Part shown: piece after piece, positions 51,977 through 60,143 of the stretch | Layout of the letters: the number at the start of each line of letters is the position of its first letter | Numbering within the stretch: position 1 is the first letter of the stretch | Origin: Blastococcus sp. TBT05-19 | Lineage (GTDB): Bacteria > Actinomycetota > Actinomycetes > Mycobacteriales > Geodermatophilaceae | Reading direction: 5' to 3' | Length of the DNA: 64,000 bases | Assembly (NCBI RefSeq): GCF_003319095.1 | Contig: NZ_QOHI01000005.1 | Coordinates: 310,001 to 374,000, forward strand | Translations under genes and position numbers: made by a program | The notes under the pieces: model-generated | Told to the model about the DNA's origin: nothing | Seen by the model: only the letters and a program-made list of their open reading frames with translations | The model's database searches: none

Positions 51977-52984
51977 GTGACCACCACCGGCGTGCGCACG
52001 TGGCAGGACGCCGACTGGCGGAGCGCTGCCCTGGCGTGGGCCCTCGAGCAGCTGGACCGCGCCGGCCTGGTGTCCGACGGGGAGCCGGAGCAGCCGCACG
52101 TGCGGTCCTGGTCGACCGCGTTCCGGCTCCCGCTGAGGGGAGGGGACTCGGTCTGGCTCAAGTCGGTCGGGTCCGGTTCGGCGCAGGAGCCGGTGCTCGC
52201 CGGGGCGCTCGGCCGCTGGGTGCCCGAGCACGTCCTGGTGCCGCTGGCGGTCGAGCCGGCGCGGCGGCTCCTCCTGATGCCCGACGGTGGCCGGACGCTG
52301 CGCGAGGCGGGCTCGGGCGACCTCGCCGCCTGGGAGGCCATGCTGGTCGACCACGCCCGCCTGCAGGTCGCGGTCGCACCCCACGCCGACGAGCTGGTGG
52401 GCCTCGGCGTGCCCGACCACCGGCCCGAGCGGCTGCCCGGGCTGGTCGCGGACCTGCTCGCCGACGACGACGCGCTGGAGGTCGGCCGGCCCGATGCGAT
52501 CGCCCCGGAGGTGCGCGAGCGGGTGGTCGTCGACCTGGGCGCCTACGCGCGGGCGTGCCGGGAGCTGGCCGACGGCAGCGTGCCGGCGTCGGTGCAGCAC
52601 GACGACCTGCACGACGCGAACGTCTTCGTCGCCGATGGCCGGCACCGCTTCTTCGACTGGGGCGACGCCTCCGTGTCGCACCCGTTCCTCGTCCTGCTGG
52701 TGACGCTGCGCTTCGCGGCCCGGGTGCTGGACCTGCCGGACGGCGACCCGGCGCTGGTGCGGCTTCGGGACGCCTACCTCGACCAGTGGCTGGACTTCGG
52801 GACGGTCGCGGAGCTGCGCCAGCTGTGCGACCTGGCACTGCGCGTCGGTCCGCTGCAGCGCGCGCTCACCTGGCGGCGGATCCTGCGAGGCGTGCACCCC
52901 GAGGAACGGGTCGAGTGGGCCGGGTCGGTGCCCGGCTGGACCGCCGAGCACCTGGCGCCGAGCCCGCTCCACGCCGGGGCGTGA
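51977..52984 (+). CDS. Aminoglycoside phosphotransferase-family kinase
   Basis: 335 aa from GTG 51977. APH/choline-kinase fold: weak N-lobe (RSWSTAFRLPLRGGDSVWLK), catalytic loop VQHDDLHDANVFV (H-x-D-x4-N) near residue 210 and metal-binding FFDWGDASVSHPF. Helical C-lobe. It probably phosphorylates a small metabolite rather than conferring resistance; such proteins are common in actinobacteria and no resistance context exists. The stop overlaps a possible GTG of arfB (52981). Confidence 0.85.
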   Translation: MTTTGVRTWQDADWRSAALAWALEQLDRAGLVSDGEPEQPHVRSWSTAFRLPLRGGDSVWLKSVGSGSAQEPVLAGALGRWVPEHVLVPLAVEPARRLLLMPDGGRTLREAGSGDLAAWEAMLVDHARLQVAVAPHADELVGLGVPDHRPERLPGLVADLLADDDALEVGRPDAIAPEVRERVVVDLGAYARACRELADGSVPASVQHDDLHDANVFVADGRHRFFDWGDASVSHPFLVLLVTLRFAARVLDLPDGDPALVRLRDAYLDQWLDFGTVAELRQLCDLALRVGPLQRALTWRRILRGVHPEERVEWAGSVPGWTAEHLAPSPLHAGA

Positions 52985-53007
52985 TCCGCGTCGTCCAGAC
53001 TGGGCGG

Positions 53008-53448
53008 GTGCCCGCCGTCGACGATGCCTCCGGTGACCTGCCCGTCACCGGGTCCCTCGTCGTGCCCGCGGGTGTCCTGTCGTGGCGGTTCTCCCGGTCG
53101 TCGGGGCCGGGCGGGCAGGGCGTCAACACCGCCGACTCGCGCGTCGAGCTCTCGGTGCGGCCGCTGGACCTGCCGGGCCTGAGCGAGCACCAGCAGCAGC
53201 GCCTGGCCGGGCGGCTCGGGTCCCGGCTGGTGGACGGCGTGCTGACCATCGCGGCCAGCGAGCACCGTCAGCAGCTGCGCAACCGGCAGGCCGCCCGCGA
53301 GCGGATGGCCGCCGTGCTGCGCGCCGCGCTGGCGCCCCCGCCGCCCTCCCGTCGGCGCACCAAGCCGACGAAGGGTTCGCAGGAGCGCCGCATCCAGGCG
53401 AAGAAGCAGCGCGGCCAGCTCAAGAAGCAGCGCGGGTCCTGGGACTAG
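53008..53448 (+). CDS. arfB: Alternative ribosome-rescue factor ArfB (peptidyl-tRNA hydrolase)
   Basis: Releases peptides from ribosomes stalled without a stop codon. 146 aa from GTG 53008; GTG 52981, overlapping the previous stop, is an alternative. The catalytic GGQ lies in RFSRSSGPGGQGVNTADSRV near residue 40; the Lys/Arg-rich C-terminal tail (RRTKPTKGSQERRIQAKKQR) is the part that enters the empty mRNA channel. Domain and tail are both complete. The convergent DUF1905 gene's stop overlaps its end by 4 bp. Confidence 0.92.
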   Translation: MPAVDDASGDLPVTGSLVVPAGVLSWRFSRSSGPGGQGVNTADSRVELSVRPLDLPGLSEHQQQRLAGRLGSRLVDGVLTIAASEHRQQLRNRQAARERMAAVLRAALAPPPPSRRRTKPTKGSQERRIQAKKQRGQLKKQRGSWD

Positions 53449-53726
53449 CTGAGCCGCTGCTGCAGGTGGACGGTCACCTGCTCACCCGCCCGGGCCTTGC
53501 CGATGGCCGTGCAGATCGCGGCCCGCAGCGGCAGCCAGTGCGGTCCGCTGCCCGACGGCATCAATGTCGCGGCGAAGGCGTGCCCGTCGGCGGTCCCGGT
53601 CACCTTGACCGCGCGCCGGGTGCCGAGGGCCTCGGCCGAGTCGGGCACCACGAGGTAGGTCGGGAAGGCGCCGTCCTTCTCGATGGGCGCGGTGAACGTG
53701 AGATCCAGCGGAGCTGCGTCGGTCAT
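53445..53726 (-). CDS. DUF1905 domain protein (second of tandem pair)
   Basis: 93 aa, DUF1905 beta-barrel-like domain: FTAPIEKDGAFPTYLVVPDS, LGTRRAVKVTGTADGHAF, LMPSGSGPHWLPLRAAICTA and AGEQVTVHLQQRLS. Paralogue of the next gene upstream, with lower similarity in the middle (the RKAIGK-type helix is AICTAIGKA). Function unknown; the family is sometimes fused to YdeI-like OmdA domains. ATG 53726, 38 bp downstream of the other copy. Its last bases overlap arfB's end. Confidence 0.88.
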   Translation of the reverse strand: MTDAAPLDLTFTAPIEKDGAFPTYLVVPDSAEALGTRRAVKVTGTADGHAFAATLMPSGSGPHWLPLRAAICTAIGKARAGEQVTVHLQQRLS

Positions 53727-53764
53727 GCCGGGTACGACCGCCGGGCGAGCGGGAAGTCATCGGC

Positions 53765-54061
53765 TCAGGAGAGCCGGGCCTCCAGCCGCACCGTGACCGT
53801 GTCGCCGGCGCTCTTGCTGATGGCCCGGCGGATCTTCGCGGCGACGGGCAGCTTGTGCCTCCCGTCGCCGAGAGCCATGAACGAGCTGGTGAACGGTTCG
53901 TCGTCGATGGTCCCGGCGACCTTGACCAGCCCGCGCGTGCCGAAGAACTCCGCGGAGCCGGGCATCACGACGTAGGTCCAGCCGCCCTCGGCGTCGCTCT
54001 TCTCCAGGACTGCGGTGAAGCACCGGTCGAGCGGTCCGGTGCCGTGCGCGGTGGGGGTCAT
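53765..54061 (-). CDS. DUF1905 domain protein (first of tandem pair)
   Basis: 98 aa; canonical DUF1905: [60 protein letters not shown] and [18 protein letters not shown] 54061 with GAGAGGACAT upstream. Lies between the DUF1761 membrane protein and its own paralogue, so the three are likely one transcript starting at the TetR-operator region. Biochemical role unknown. Confidence 0.9.
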   Translation of the reverse strand: MTPTAHGTGPLDRCFTAVLEKSDAEGGWTYVVMPGSAEFFGTRGLVKVAGTIDDEPFTSSFMALGDGRHKLPVAAKIRRAISKSAGDTVTVRLEARLS

Positions 54062-54095
54062 GGTCGATGTCCTCTCCGGTGGGTGTTGCGGTCGA

Positions 54096-54482
54096 TCACT
54101 GCAGCGCGCCGACGACGGCGCCGATCAGAAGGAGCTTGAGCAGCCAGTCGCCGGCGTGCATGGCCGCCGTCACGGGCGGCACCTTCTCCCAGGTGACGGA
54201 GCCGGTGAGCAGGACGGCGGGGAAGCCGACCCACAGGACGAGCGCGAGGAGCAGGCACCCCGGCAGGGAGAGCAGATCGGCCCGCTCGGCGATCCCGGCG
54301 AAGACGCCGGCCACCACGGCGGTGCGCAGCAGCTCGGCGGCGACCTTCCACGGGGCTGGGCGCCCGCGGTCGAGGGCGCGATCGCCGAGGATGCGGCTCT
54401 CGATCGGGGCGGTCACCGCGTAGTAGACGGAGCTGGCCACGAAGGCGAGGACGGATGCGACGACGACTGCCACTGCGACCAT
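54096..54482 (-). CDS. DUF1761 family membrane protein
   Basis: 128 aa from ATG 54482, chosen over GTG 54488 because GGAG lies 5 nt upstream. Four hydrophobic segments: [60 protein letters not shown] and [16 protein letters not shown]; the [11 protein letters not shown] loop and [10 protein letters not shown] close match DUF1761. Function unknown. First gene of a minus-strand set with two DUF1905 genes, facing a TetR regulator across two palindromes. Confidence 0.85.
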   Translation of the reverse strand: MVAVAVVVASVLAFVASSVYYAVTAPIESRILGDRALDRGRPAPWKVAAELLRTAVVAGVFAGIAERADLLSLPGCLLLALVLWVGFPAVLLTGSVTWEKVPPVTAAMHAGDWLLKLLLIGAVVGALQ

Positions 54483-54500
54483 GACCACTCCTATTGAGTA

Positions 54501-54512
54501 CGTACCGGTACG
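54501..54512. promoter_or_regulatory. TetR operator palindrome A
   Basis: CGTACCGGTACG, a perfect 12-bp palindrome flanked by further GTAC steps, between divergent DUF1761 and tetR. Confidence 0.6.
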
Positions 54513-54528
54513 CTATTCCTGATCCCGC

Positions 54529-54542
54529 GTACTGTCCAGTAC
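54529..54542. promoter_or_regulatory. TetR operator palindrome B
   Basis: GTACTG-TC-CAGTAC, a perfect inverted repeat 9 nt before the tetR GTG at 54552. It shares the outer GTAC half-sites with palindrome A; the centres are about 29 bp apart. Likely autoregulatory. Confidence 0.6.
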
Positions 54543-54551
54543 TGTTTCCGC

Positions 54552-55196
54552 GTGACGACGGCCGGGACAGCGCGACGCGGGCCCGGCCGTCCGGGCGGCA
54601 GCACCGGTGGGGAGCTCCTGGAGATCGCGCGGCAGGCGTTCCTCGCGCAGGGGTTCGCCGGGACGACGATGGATGCGGTCGCCGCCCGGGCGCGGATCTC
54701 CAAGCAGACGCTGTACCGGCAGTACGCGTCGAAGGACGACCTGTTCGCGGCGGTCGTCCGCGACTGGGTCGACCGGGGGCACGACGCGATGCGCCCGCAC
54801 ACCCAGGCGCTCCTCGACGCCCCGTCGGTCCGCGAAGGCCTGCTCCGGCTGGCGGGCACGCTCCAGGCCGGAGTGCTGAGCGCGCCCGTCCGGCAGATGC
54901 GCACCCTCGTCGCGGCGGAGGCCGAATCCTTCCCGGAGGTGGCGGCCGACTACGTCGCCCGGAGCTGGGATCGCAACCAGCGCCTCCTCGCCGGTGCCCT
55001 GGCCGAGCTGGCGGCCCGCGGGGCGCTGACGATCGGGGCTCCGGACGTCGCCGCCGAGCAGTTCACCTGGTTGGTGCTCGGCGCACCCTTGAACCGGCTC
55101 ACGCTCCAGGCGGGTGCGCCGGCCTACGACGAGGAGGCCCTGGCGACCGTGGCGCGGGAGGCGGTGGACACCTTCCTGAGCCGGTTCGGGCGGTAG
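54552..55196 (+). CDS. TetR/AcrR-family regulator
   Basis: 214 aa. N-terminal HTH (~20-68): ELLEIARQAFLAQGFAGTTM, DAVAARARISKQTLYRQYAS KDDLF. The C-terminal TetR_C domain (~85-210) resembles the AefR/MftR-like group (VRQMRTLVAAEAESFPEVAA) that senses hydrophobic ligands. Divergent from the DUF1761/DUF1905 genes with two palindromes between, so these are its probable targets. GTG 54552 follows palindrome B closely, suggesting a very short leader. Confidence 0.92.
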   Translation: MTTAGTARRGPGRPGGSTGGELLEIARQAFLAQGFAGTTMDAVAARARISKQTLYRQYASKDDLFAAVVRDWVDRGHDAMRPHTQALLDAPSVREGLLRLAGTLQAGVLSAPVRQMRTLVAAEAESFPEVAADYVARSWDRNQRLLAGALAELAARGALTIGAPDVAAEQFTWLVLGAPLNRLTLQAGAPAYDEEALATVAREAVDTFLSRFGR

Positions 55197-55245
55197 ACGG
55201 CCCGGTTCCGTGACGTGCGGGCGTGCCCGCAGCCATGCTGGCCCG

Positions 55246-55518
55246 GTGAACTCCCGCCAACGCCGGACGGCGCTCGTCGTCGCCGTGGTGTCCGCCGCGC
55301 TGTGGCTCGCCGTCCCGATCTCCACGGCCCTGTTCGCGGACGGAGCCGACCGCGTGGACGAGGGAGTCGACGTCCGGACGCTCTACCTGACCGTCCTGGC
55401 GACGCTGTCCACGCTGGCGACCGCGGTCATGGTGGCCCGCTGGTGGCGGGCCCCCTCGGAGACCGGTCCGCGGGACGGATCCCGGGACGATCAGCCCCGG
55501 CGGCGCGCCAGCAGGTAG
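55246..55518 (+). CDS. Small two-helix membrane protein
   Basis: 90 aa from GTG 55246. Helix 1 TALVVAVVSAALWLAVPIST, an acidic loop (GADRVDEGVD), helix 2 LYLTVLATLSTLATAVMVAR, then a charged Arg/Asp/Ser tail. The final 28 bp overlap the end of the convergent methyltransferase gene. No family recognised. Confidence 0.6.
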   Translation: MNSRQRRTALVVAVVSAALWLAVPISTALFADGADRVDEGVDVRTLYLTVLATLSTLATAVMVARWWRAPSETGPRDGSRDDQPRRRASR

Positions 55519-56123
55519 GCCTGAGCTGTCCGCTCCCATCCCTCCGGCTCCCGGAGGGTCCTGGCGACGACAGCCAGTCCGGCGTCGGCCGAGAGCTGCG
55601 CGAGCTGGTCGGGGTCCAGCCGGTAGGCGTGCAGGTCCACGTCGTGTCCGTAGGGCTTGTCCAGACGCACCTTGCCGTCGCCCACCTGGAAGGCGGTCAG
55701 CAGGCAGCCGCCGGGCCGCAGCACCCGGGCCAGCTCCTCGAGGGCCAGGCGCAGCTGGTCCGGGGGGAGGTGGATGAGCGAGTACCAGGCGAGGACCCCT
55801 CCGAACGACGCGTCCGGGAAGCCCAGGGCGGTCAGCGACCCGACGTCGAACCTGATCGCCGGGTGATCGCGACGGGCGACGGCCACCATCCCCGGAGAGA
55901 GGTCGATGCCGGTGACGTGGAGGCCGAGGGATGCGAGATGGCCGGCCACCCGCCCCGGACCGCAGCCGGCGTCGAGCACCGGAGCGTCGGCGACCAGTTC
56001 GGCGAAGGCCGCCAGCAGAGCCCGGTCCAGCGGCTTCGTGGCCAGCTCGTCGCGCAGGAGGGCCGCGTAGTCCTCGGCGACGGCGTCGTAGGCCGCGCGG
56101 GTCGCACGCTGCTCCGGATGCAC
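55491..56123 (-). CDS. Class I SAM-dependent methyltransferase
   Basis: 210 aa, Methyltransferase_11-like fold: motif I PVLDAGCGPGRVAGHLASLG, motif II TGIDLSPGMVAVAR, SFGGVLAWYSLIHLPPDQLR and LRPGGCLLTAFQVGD. The opening YDAVAEDYAALLRDELATKP is usual for small-molecule methyltransferases. Substrate unknown. It lies 11 bp downstream of the hydrolase on the minus strand, possibly co-transcribed with it. Confidence 0.9.
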   Translation of the reverse strand: MHPEQRATRAAYDAVAEDYAALLRDELATKPLDRALLAAFAELVADAPVLDAGCGPGRVAGHLASLGLHVTGIDLSPGMVAVARRDHPAIRFDVGSLTALGFPDASFGGVLAWYSLIHLPPDQLRLALEELARVLRPGGCLLTAFQVGDGKVRLDKPYGHDVDLHAYRLDPDQLAQLSADAGLAVVARTLREPEGWERTAQAYLLARRRG

Positions 56124-56134
56124 GGTGCGTCGCC

Positions 56135-57034
56135 TCAGCCGGTGAGGACGTCGACGATCGCCTGCCGGGCGCGCTTCCCCTCCGGTACCGGCAGGAGCGG
56201 GTGCACGTGCACCAGGCCCTCCTCCTCGTGGTGGTCGACCTGCACGCCGGCGGCCCGGGCTCGCGTGACCAGGAGCCGGGTGTCCGGGCTGGTGATGTCG
56301 CGGGTGCCGCTGAACACGGTGATCGGACCGAGGCCGGTCAGGTCCCCGAAGAGCGGGCTGACCACGGGGTCGGTGCGCGACAGGTCACCACGCCAGAGGT
56401 CGATCGCCGCGTGCGTGCCGGCGCGGGCCAGCCAGGGGTCGGTGCGCTCGACGGCGTCCATCTCCGGGTTGGCCAGCGTGAGGTCCACCGCGGGGGAGAT
56501 GAGCACCGTCCCGTGCAGCGGCGGCACCCCCCGGTCGCGCAGCAGCAGCGCCGCGGAGAGCGCGATCTGGCCGCCGGCCGAATCGCCCAGCACGGAGACC
56601 CGCTCCGCGCCGGAGCGGTCGACGAGACCGGCGATCAGGTCGGCCACGGCGGGCACCACGACCGCCGCCGTCCCCATCGGCGCGAGGGGGTAGATCGGCA
56701 CGGTGATCGCGACCCCGCTGCGCGCGACGAGCCCGGCGACGAGCCGCCAGTGCAGGGGGTGGATCTGGTTGACCCAGGCGCCACCGTGCACGTACACCGC
56801 CGCACCGGTCGGCGTCCGGTCCCGGGGCAGCACGCGGTAGACCGGCCAGCCGGTCCCGTTGTCCACGTCCCGCTCGATCCGCACCGAGCGGAGGCCGCGC
56901 GGCGGTCCGTAGGCGACCGGCCGCAGCAGCCGCTCCTGCACACCCTTCAGCAGCGCCTCGGGGGAGTCGAACTCCCGCCGGAAGCCGAGCAGGCGGAACA
57001 GCGGGGGCAGCGCGCGGCTGACGGGGCTGGGCAC
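56135..57034 (-). CDS. HSL-family alpha/beta hydrolase
   Basis: 299 aa from GTG 57034, which follows GGAGG at 5 nt; the much longer open frame upstream crosses the next gene and is not coding. Hormone-sensitive-lipase family: oxyanion motif VYVHGGAWV, nucleophile elbow VLGDSAGGQIA, acid Asp in FSGTRDITSPD and catalytic His in EGLVHVHPLLP. Probably a carboxylesterase acting on short-chain or xenobiotic esters. Cytoplasmic, no signal peptide. Upstream acetyltransferase ends 15 bp before it. Confidence 0.9.
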   Translation of the reverse strand: MPSPVSRALPPLFRLLGFRREFDSPEALLKGVQERLLRPVAYGPPRGLRSVRIERDVDNGTGWPVYRVLPRDRTPTGAAVYVHGGAWVNQIHPLHWRLVAGLVARSGVAITVPIYPLAPMGTAAVVVPAVADLIAGLVDRSGAERVSVLGDSAGGQIALSAALLLRDRGVPPLHGTVLISPAVDLTLANPEMDAVERTDPWLARAGTHAAIDLWRGDLSRTDPVVSPLFGDLTGLGPITVFSGTRDITSPDTRLLVTRARAAGVQVDHHEEEGLVHVHPLLPVPEGKRARQAIVDVLTG

Positions 57035-57048
57035 GGGTCCTCCGGAAG

Positions 57049-57711
57049 CTAGCTGAGGGACAGCGGTTCGCGCACGAGCACCCACAGGGGGAGCTCGTCG
57101 TCGGTGGTGCGGGTGGTCTCGGTGACCTGGAAACCGAAACCGCGCAGGAAGCGCACGTTCGCCCAGCCGAACACCGCGGCGGCGGCCGGCGTCCGCTCGG
57201 CGTCGCAGCGCACCAGCACCGGCGCCAGGACGGCGGCGGCGAGCCCCCGACGGCGGGACGACGGCCGGACGCCCAGGTGCCGCAGCCGCCAGTGCGGCGC
57301 GTCGGGCAGCGCGGCGGTGACCAGCGCCTCGGTCTCGGCGACGACCCGCGCACGGCCCTGGCCCAGGTAGGGGAGCTCCTGGGACAGCGCGCGCCGCACG
57401 TCGTCCGGCAGCGGGCGGGTGCCCTCGGCCCCGGCCGGCGGCTCCCAGACCGAGACGGCGTCCAGGTCCTCGGTGACCCATGCCGTGCCGGTGGCGACCC
57501 CGCGGTGGGCGGCGTCCAGCTCGTGCAGGCGGGTGAGCCGCTGCATGCGCCCGTCGTCGGGCAGCGCCCAGCGGGTCCAGCGGGAGTCGGCCAGGGCGAC
57601 GGTGAGGGTGGCGGCGATCGCCGGGACTTCGCGCGCCTCGGCCACCCGCACGTCGGGGCCGGGCTCGTCCGGGTCGTCGATCCGCCGGACGGTCGGGCCG
57701 GGAGGTGTCAC
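57049..57711 (-). CDS. GNAT-family N-acetyltransferase
   Basis: 220 aa from GTG 57711 (MTPPGPTVRRIDD). Core: VRVAEAREVPAIAATLTVAL, ARVVAETEALVTAALPDAPH and the acetyl-CoA loop LRHLGVRPSSRRRGLAAAVL, then FGWANVRFLRGFGFQVTETT. Similar to small-molecule acetyltransferases of the puromycin N-acetyltransferase-like type. Substrate unknown. Start chosen as the first GTG near the conserved region; the frame extends further upstream across a terminator, which argues against the longer form. Confidence 0.85.
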   Translation of the reverse strand: MTPPGPTVRRIDDPDEPGPDVRVAEAREVPAIAATLTVALADSRWTRWALPDDGRMQRLTRLHELDAAHRGVATGTAWVTEDLDAVSVWEPPAGAEGTRPLPDDVRRALSQELPYLGQGRARVVAETEALVTAALPDAPHWRLRHLGVRPSSRRRGLAAAVLAPVLVRCDAERTPAAAAVFGWANVRFLRGFGFQVTETTRTTDDELPLWVLVREPLSLS

Positions 57712-57741
57712 GCGGGCATTCGACCACGGCCCGCGCACGCG

Positions 57742-57776
57742 GACGGGGGCCGCCCCGGGAAGGGACGGCCCCCGTC
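57742..57776. terminator. Hairpin terminator
   Basis: GACGGGGGCCG and CGGCCCCCGTC form a perfect 11-bp stem around a 13-nt loop, 15 nt after the stop (minus strand) of the 197-aa membrane protein gene and upstream of the acetyltransferase start. Likely ends the PRC/DUF2382-membrane protein transcript. Confidence 0.75.
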
Positions 57777-57790
57777 GGGGGTGCGGATGC

Positions 57791-58384
57791 CTAGACGGCG
57801 AGACCGGCGCGGTCCACCTTGCGGTGGAAACGCTCACCGAGCTTGCCGCCGAGGACGGCGCCGAGCAGCGTGACGAGCAGGACCGCCACCAGGGCGATGA
57901 TCCCGCCAGTCGTCGCGGTGCCCTCGTCGATCGGGATGCGGGGCAGGTTGAGCTGCTGCAGCACGTTGTACTGCGATCCGAACACCAGCCCGGCGACCGC
58001 GAGGGCGATCACCACGAGCAGGCCGATGACCCACACGGCGATGCCCTGGCGGGCCCCGTCGAAGCGGGACATCCGGCCGGCGACGTAGCCACCGGCCAGG
58101 TAGGCCAGGAAGAGGATCACCAGCAGGACGACGCCGCCGACGATGCCGATGGTGCTGGCCTCCTGCGTGGCCTCGTCGGTGGACGGGACGCCCTGGGTCA
58201 GGCCGATGGCCACGCCGGCGGCGCTGAGCAGCGCGACGAGCAGCACGGCGAGACCGTTGGCGGAGAGCCAGCCGAAGAACGCGGCGCCCCACTTGATGCC
58301 GCCGTAGCGGGAGTGCTGCGCGTCGAGCGCGTCACGGGCGGCGCCACGGGTGGCGTGCGCTCCGTCGGATCCTGCTGCGGACAT
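57791..58384 (-). CDS. Four-helix membrane protein, stress-associated context
   Basis: 197 aa. A hydrophilic N-terminus (~1-35) is followed by about four hydrophobic helices: NGLAVLLVALLSAAGVAIGL, STIGIVGGVVLLVILFLAYL, IAVWVIGLLVVIALAVAGLV and TGGIIALVAVLLVTLLGAVL, with GGYVAGRMSRFDGARQG between and a basic end (KLGERFHRKVDR). No named family, though such proteins frequently neighbour PRC/DUF2382 genes in actinobacteria. ATG 58384 behind GGAGAACCACC; 48 bp downstream of the PRC gene, same strand. Confidence 0.78.
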   Translation of the reverse strand: MSAAGSDGAHATRGAARDALDAQHSRYGGIKWGAAFFGWLSANGLAVLLVALLSAAGVAIGLTQGVPSTDEATQEASTIGIVGGVVLLVILFLAYLAGGYVAGRMSRFDGARQGIAVWVIGLLVVIALAVAGLVFGSQYNVLQQLNLPRIPIDEGTATTGGIIALVAVLLVTLLGAVLGGKLGERFHRKVDRAGLAV

Positions 58385-58432
58385 GGAGGTGGTTCTCCTC
58401 GTCGATCGGGGGTGGAGCAGGGGGTGCAGAGG

Positions 58433-59215
58433 TCAGCGGCGGCGGTTCACGTCGTCGGCGTCGAACTCGATCTGCTCCTTGCGGACCTCCTCGTTGACCG
58501 TCGCCTGCTCGGTGACGGTCTGGGTGTCCAGGCGGACCCGCTCGACCGGGACGGCCTCCTTCTCGACCACGGGACGCTCGGCGTGCAGCGTGACCTCGTG
58601 CTCCTCCTCGGAGATGGCCGGGCCGTCGAGGGCGTTGCCCACGTTGGCGTCGGTGATCGGCTCGCGCTCGACGCGGACCTCCTCGCGGGCCACGGGCACG
58701 GTCTCGGTGACGTTCTCGCTCACCACGTACTTGCGCAGCCGGGCGCGGCCGACCTCCTCGGAGCGGGTGCCCACGTTGAGGTGCTCCTCCGACCGCGTCA
58801 TGGCGTTGTCGGTGGTGGGCCTGGAGGTGTCGTGGCCGACGGTGCCCGGGTGGTCGGTGCCGGTCGTGGTGTGCGCCGTCGTGGTGTCGGTCGTCGGGCC
58901 GGTGCCGCCCTCGAGGCCGTAGTAGCGGTAGAGCTCGGACTCCTCGGTCGGCGAGAGATGCCCCTCGGAGTCCATGTGCGGAGCGTTCTTGACCTTGTCC
59001 TTGTCGTAGGGCAGACGCAGCTCGTCGCCGGTGATGTCGGCCTGGGCGAGCGGGACGAAGGCCTCCTTGGTGCCGAAGAGGCCGGTGCGCACGGTCGCCC
59101 ACTCGGGACGGCCGGTCTCGTCGTCGAGGTAGACCTCGCCGACGGTGCCGAGCTTGCCGTCGCGGCCGACGGCGGTGCTGCCGATGACGGTGCTGATCTG
59201 CTGTTCGGTGATCAC
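58433..59215 (-). CDS. PRC-barrel and DUF2382 (YsnF/AvaK) stress protein
   Basis: 260 aa. The N-terminal PRC-barrel (~1-75) reads VIGSTAVGRDGKLGTVGEVY and PEWATVRTGLFGTKEAFVPL. A Thr/His/Gly linker (~100-135) leads to the C-terminal DUF2382/YsnF domain (~140-255) with LNVGTRSEEVGRARLRKYVV, VREEPITD-like repeats and EVTLHAERPVVEKEAVPVER. The paired acidic beta repeats are typical. These proteins are general-stress induced in actinobacteria. GTG 59215 follows GAGGAGCGCAC. A SigB-like promoter lies 80 nt upstream. Confidence 0.92.
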   Translation of the reverse strand: MITEQQISTVIGSTAVGRDGKLGTVGEVYLDDETGRPEWATVRTGLFGTKEAFVPLAQADITGDELRLPYDKDKVKNAPHMDSEGHLSPTEESELYRYYGLEGGTGPTTDTTTAHTTTGTDHPGTVGHDTSRPTTDNAMTRSEEHLNVGTRSEEVGRARLRKYVVSENVTETVPVAREEVRVEREPITDANVGNALDGPAISEEEHEVTLHAERPVVEKEAVPVERVRLDTQTVTEQATVNEEVRKEQIEFDADDVNRRR

Positions 59216-59294
59216 GTGCGCTCCTCGCGGGGTGAAGGACTGGACGGCGGTCGCGTTGCCGGGACGTCCTCCCGGTCGCGCGCCGTTCCAGGCC

Positions 59295-59319
59295 ATGCCC
59301 GGCGATTTACGCTGTAAAC
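59295..59319 (-). promoter_or_regulatory. SigB-like promoter of the PRC/DUF2382 gene
   Basis: Minus strand GTTT (plus 59316-59319), 15 nt, then GGGCAT (plus 59295-59300), close to the actinobacterial SigB/SigF consensus GTTT-N14-17-GGGTAT. It overlaps the inverted repeat TTTAC-GCT-GTAAA (59306-59318). Confidence 0.55.
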
Positions 59320-59333
59320 AGAGGCAGCGGCGT

Positions 59334-60128
59334 TTAGGCTCGCGCATCCCCGCGACGCGGCGACCGGCCCTCACGCAGGACCACCTCGAGCCGCTCGAGG
59401 AGGTTCTCCAGCGCCTCCTCGAACTCTGCCGCCGACTCGTCCAGGGAGAGCAGCCCCTCCAGGCGGACGACCGTCGGGTAGTTCCCGAGGTCCGTTCCCT
59501 CGATCGCCTCCGGCACACCTTCGGGCTCGTCCCGCGGGCTGATCTTCACGCCCTTCTGCGAGACCTCCAGCAGCAGGTGCCCGAGCAGGAAGCTCGAGTA
59601 GGCCCGGTACGCGGCGACCGCCGACTCCTCGGTGAAGCCGCTGTCGATGAGCGCGTCGAGGAAGGACTCCACCCAGCGCAGGCTCCGCAGCGGCGGCCGG
59701 ACCCAGGGGGCGGCAGGGGGCCGGGTGGCCACGAGCGGGAACACCTCGGGATGGGCCAGCGCGATCCGCCGGACGCCGTGGGCGAGACGCTGCAGGTAGT
59801 CCTGCCACCCGTGCGCGGCGGCCAGGTGCACGTCGGGGTCGCCGTACAGCTCGTCGATGACCGACTCCACCACCCCGTCGAGCAGCTGCTCGCGCCCGGG
59901 CAGGTAGCGGTAGAGGGCCATGGCCTCCACCCCGAGGTGGGCGCCGAGGCGGCGCATGGTCAGCGCGTTCAGGCCGTTCTCGTCGATGTACTCGATGGCG
60001 GCGCCGAGAATCCTGCGCCGGTCGAGGGAACCCCGCCCCGAACCGGGCGGAGCGGCCGGCATCACGCTGGCGGCACCGCCGCGGCCTTCCGGGCTGTCGG
60101 GGTCGGCGGACTGGTCCGGCTCGGTCAT
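59334..60128 (-). CDS. TetR-family regulator with TetR_C_1 domain
   Basis: 264 aa from ATG 60128 behind GGAGGGC. A disordered N-terminus (~1-35) precedes the HTH: RRRILGAAIEYIDENGLNAL, TMRRLGAHLGVEAMALYRYL. The C-terminal domain (~90-250) resembles the tetracycline-repressor C-terminal class (DGVVESVIDELYG, HPEVFPLVATRPPAAPW, FLDALIDSGFTEESAVAAYR). Divergent from the nitrate reductase gene with a 145-bp spacer that also holds GlnR-like half-sites and a CGACGCGTCG palindrome. It may control itself and possibly the nitrate operon; ligand unknown. Confidence 0.9.
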   Translation of the reverse strand: MTEPDQSADPDSPEGRGGAASVMPAAPPGSGRGSLDRRRILGAAIEYIDENGLNALTMRRLGAHLGVEAMALYRYLPGREQLLDGVVESVIDELYGDPDVHLAAAHGWQDYLQRLAHGVRRIALAHPEVFPLVATRPPAAPWVRPPLRSLRWVESFLDALIDSGFTEESAVAAYRAYSSFLLGHLLLEVSQKGVKISPRDEPEGVPEAIEGTDLGNYPTVVRLEGLLSLDESAAEFEEALENLLERLEVVLREGRSPRRGDARA

Positions 60129-60143
60129 GGCTGCCCTCCGCAT

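Noticed and set aside
51977-52984. Aminoglycoside resistance gene
   Set aside because: Only the generic kinase motifs are present; there is no resistance cluster or mobile context, and the N-lobe does not resemble known resistance enzymes.
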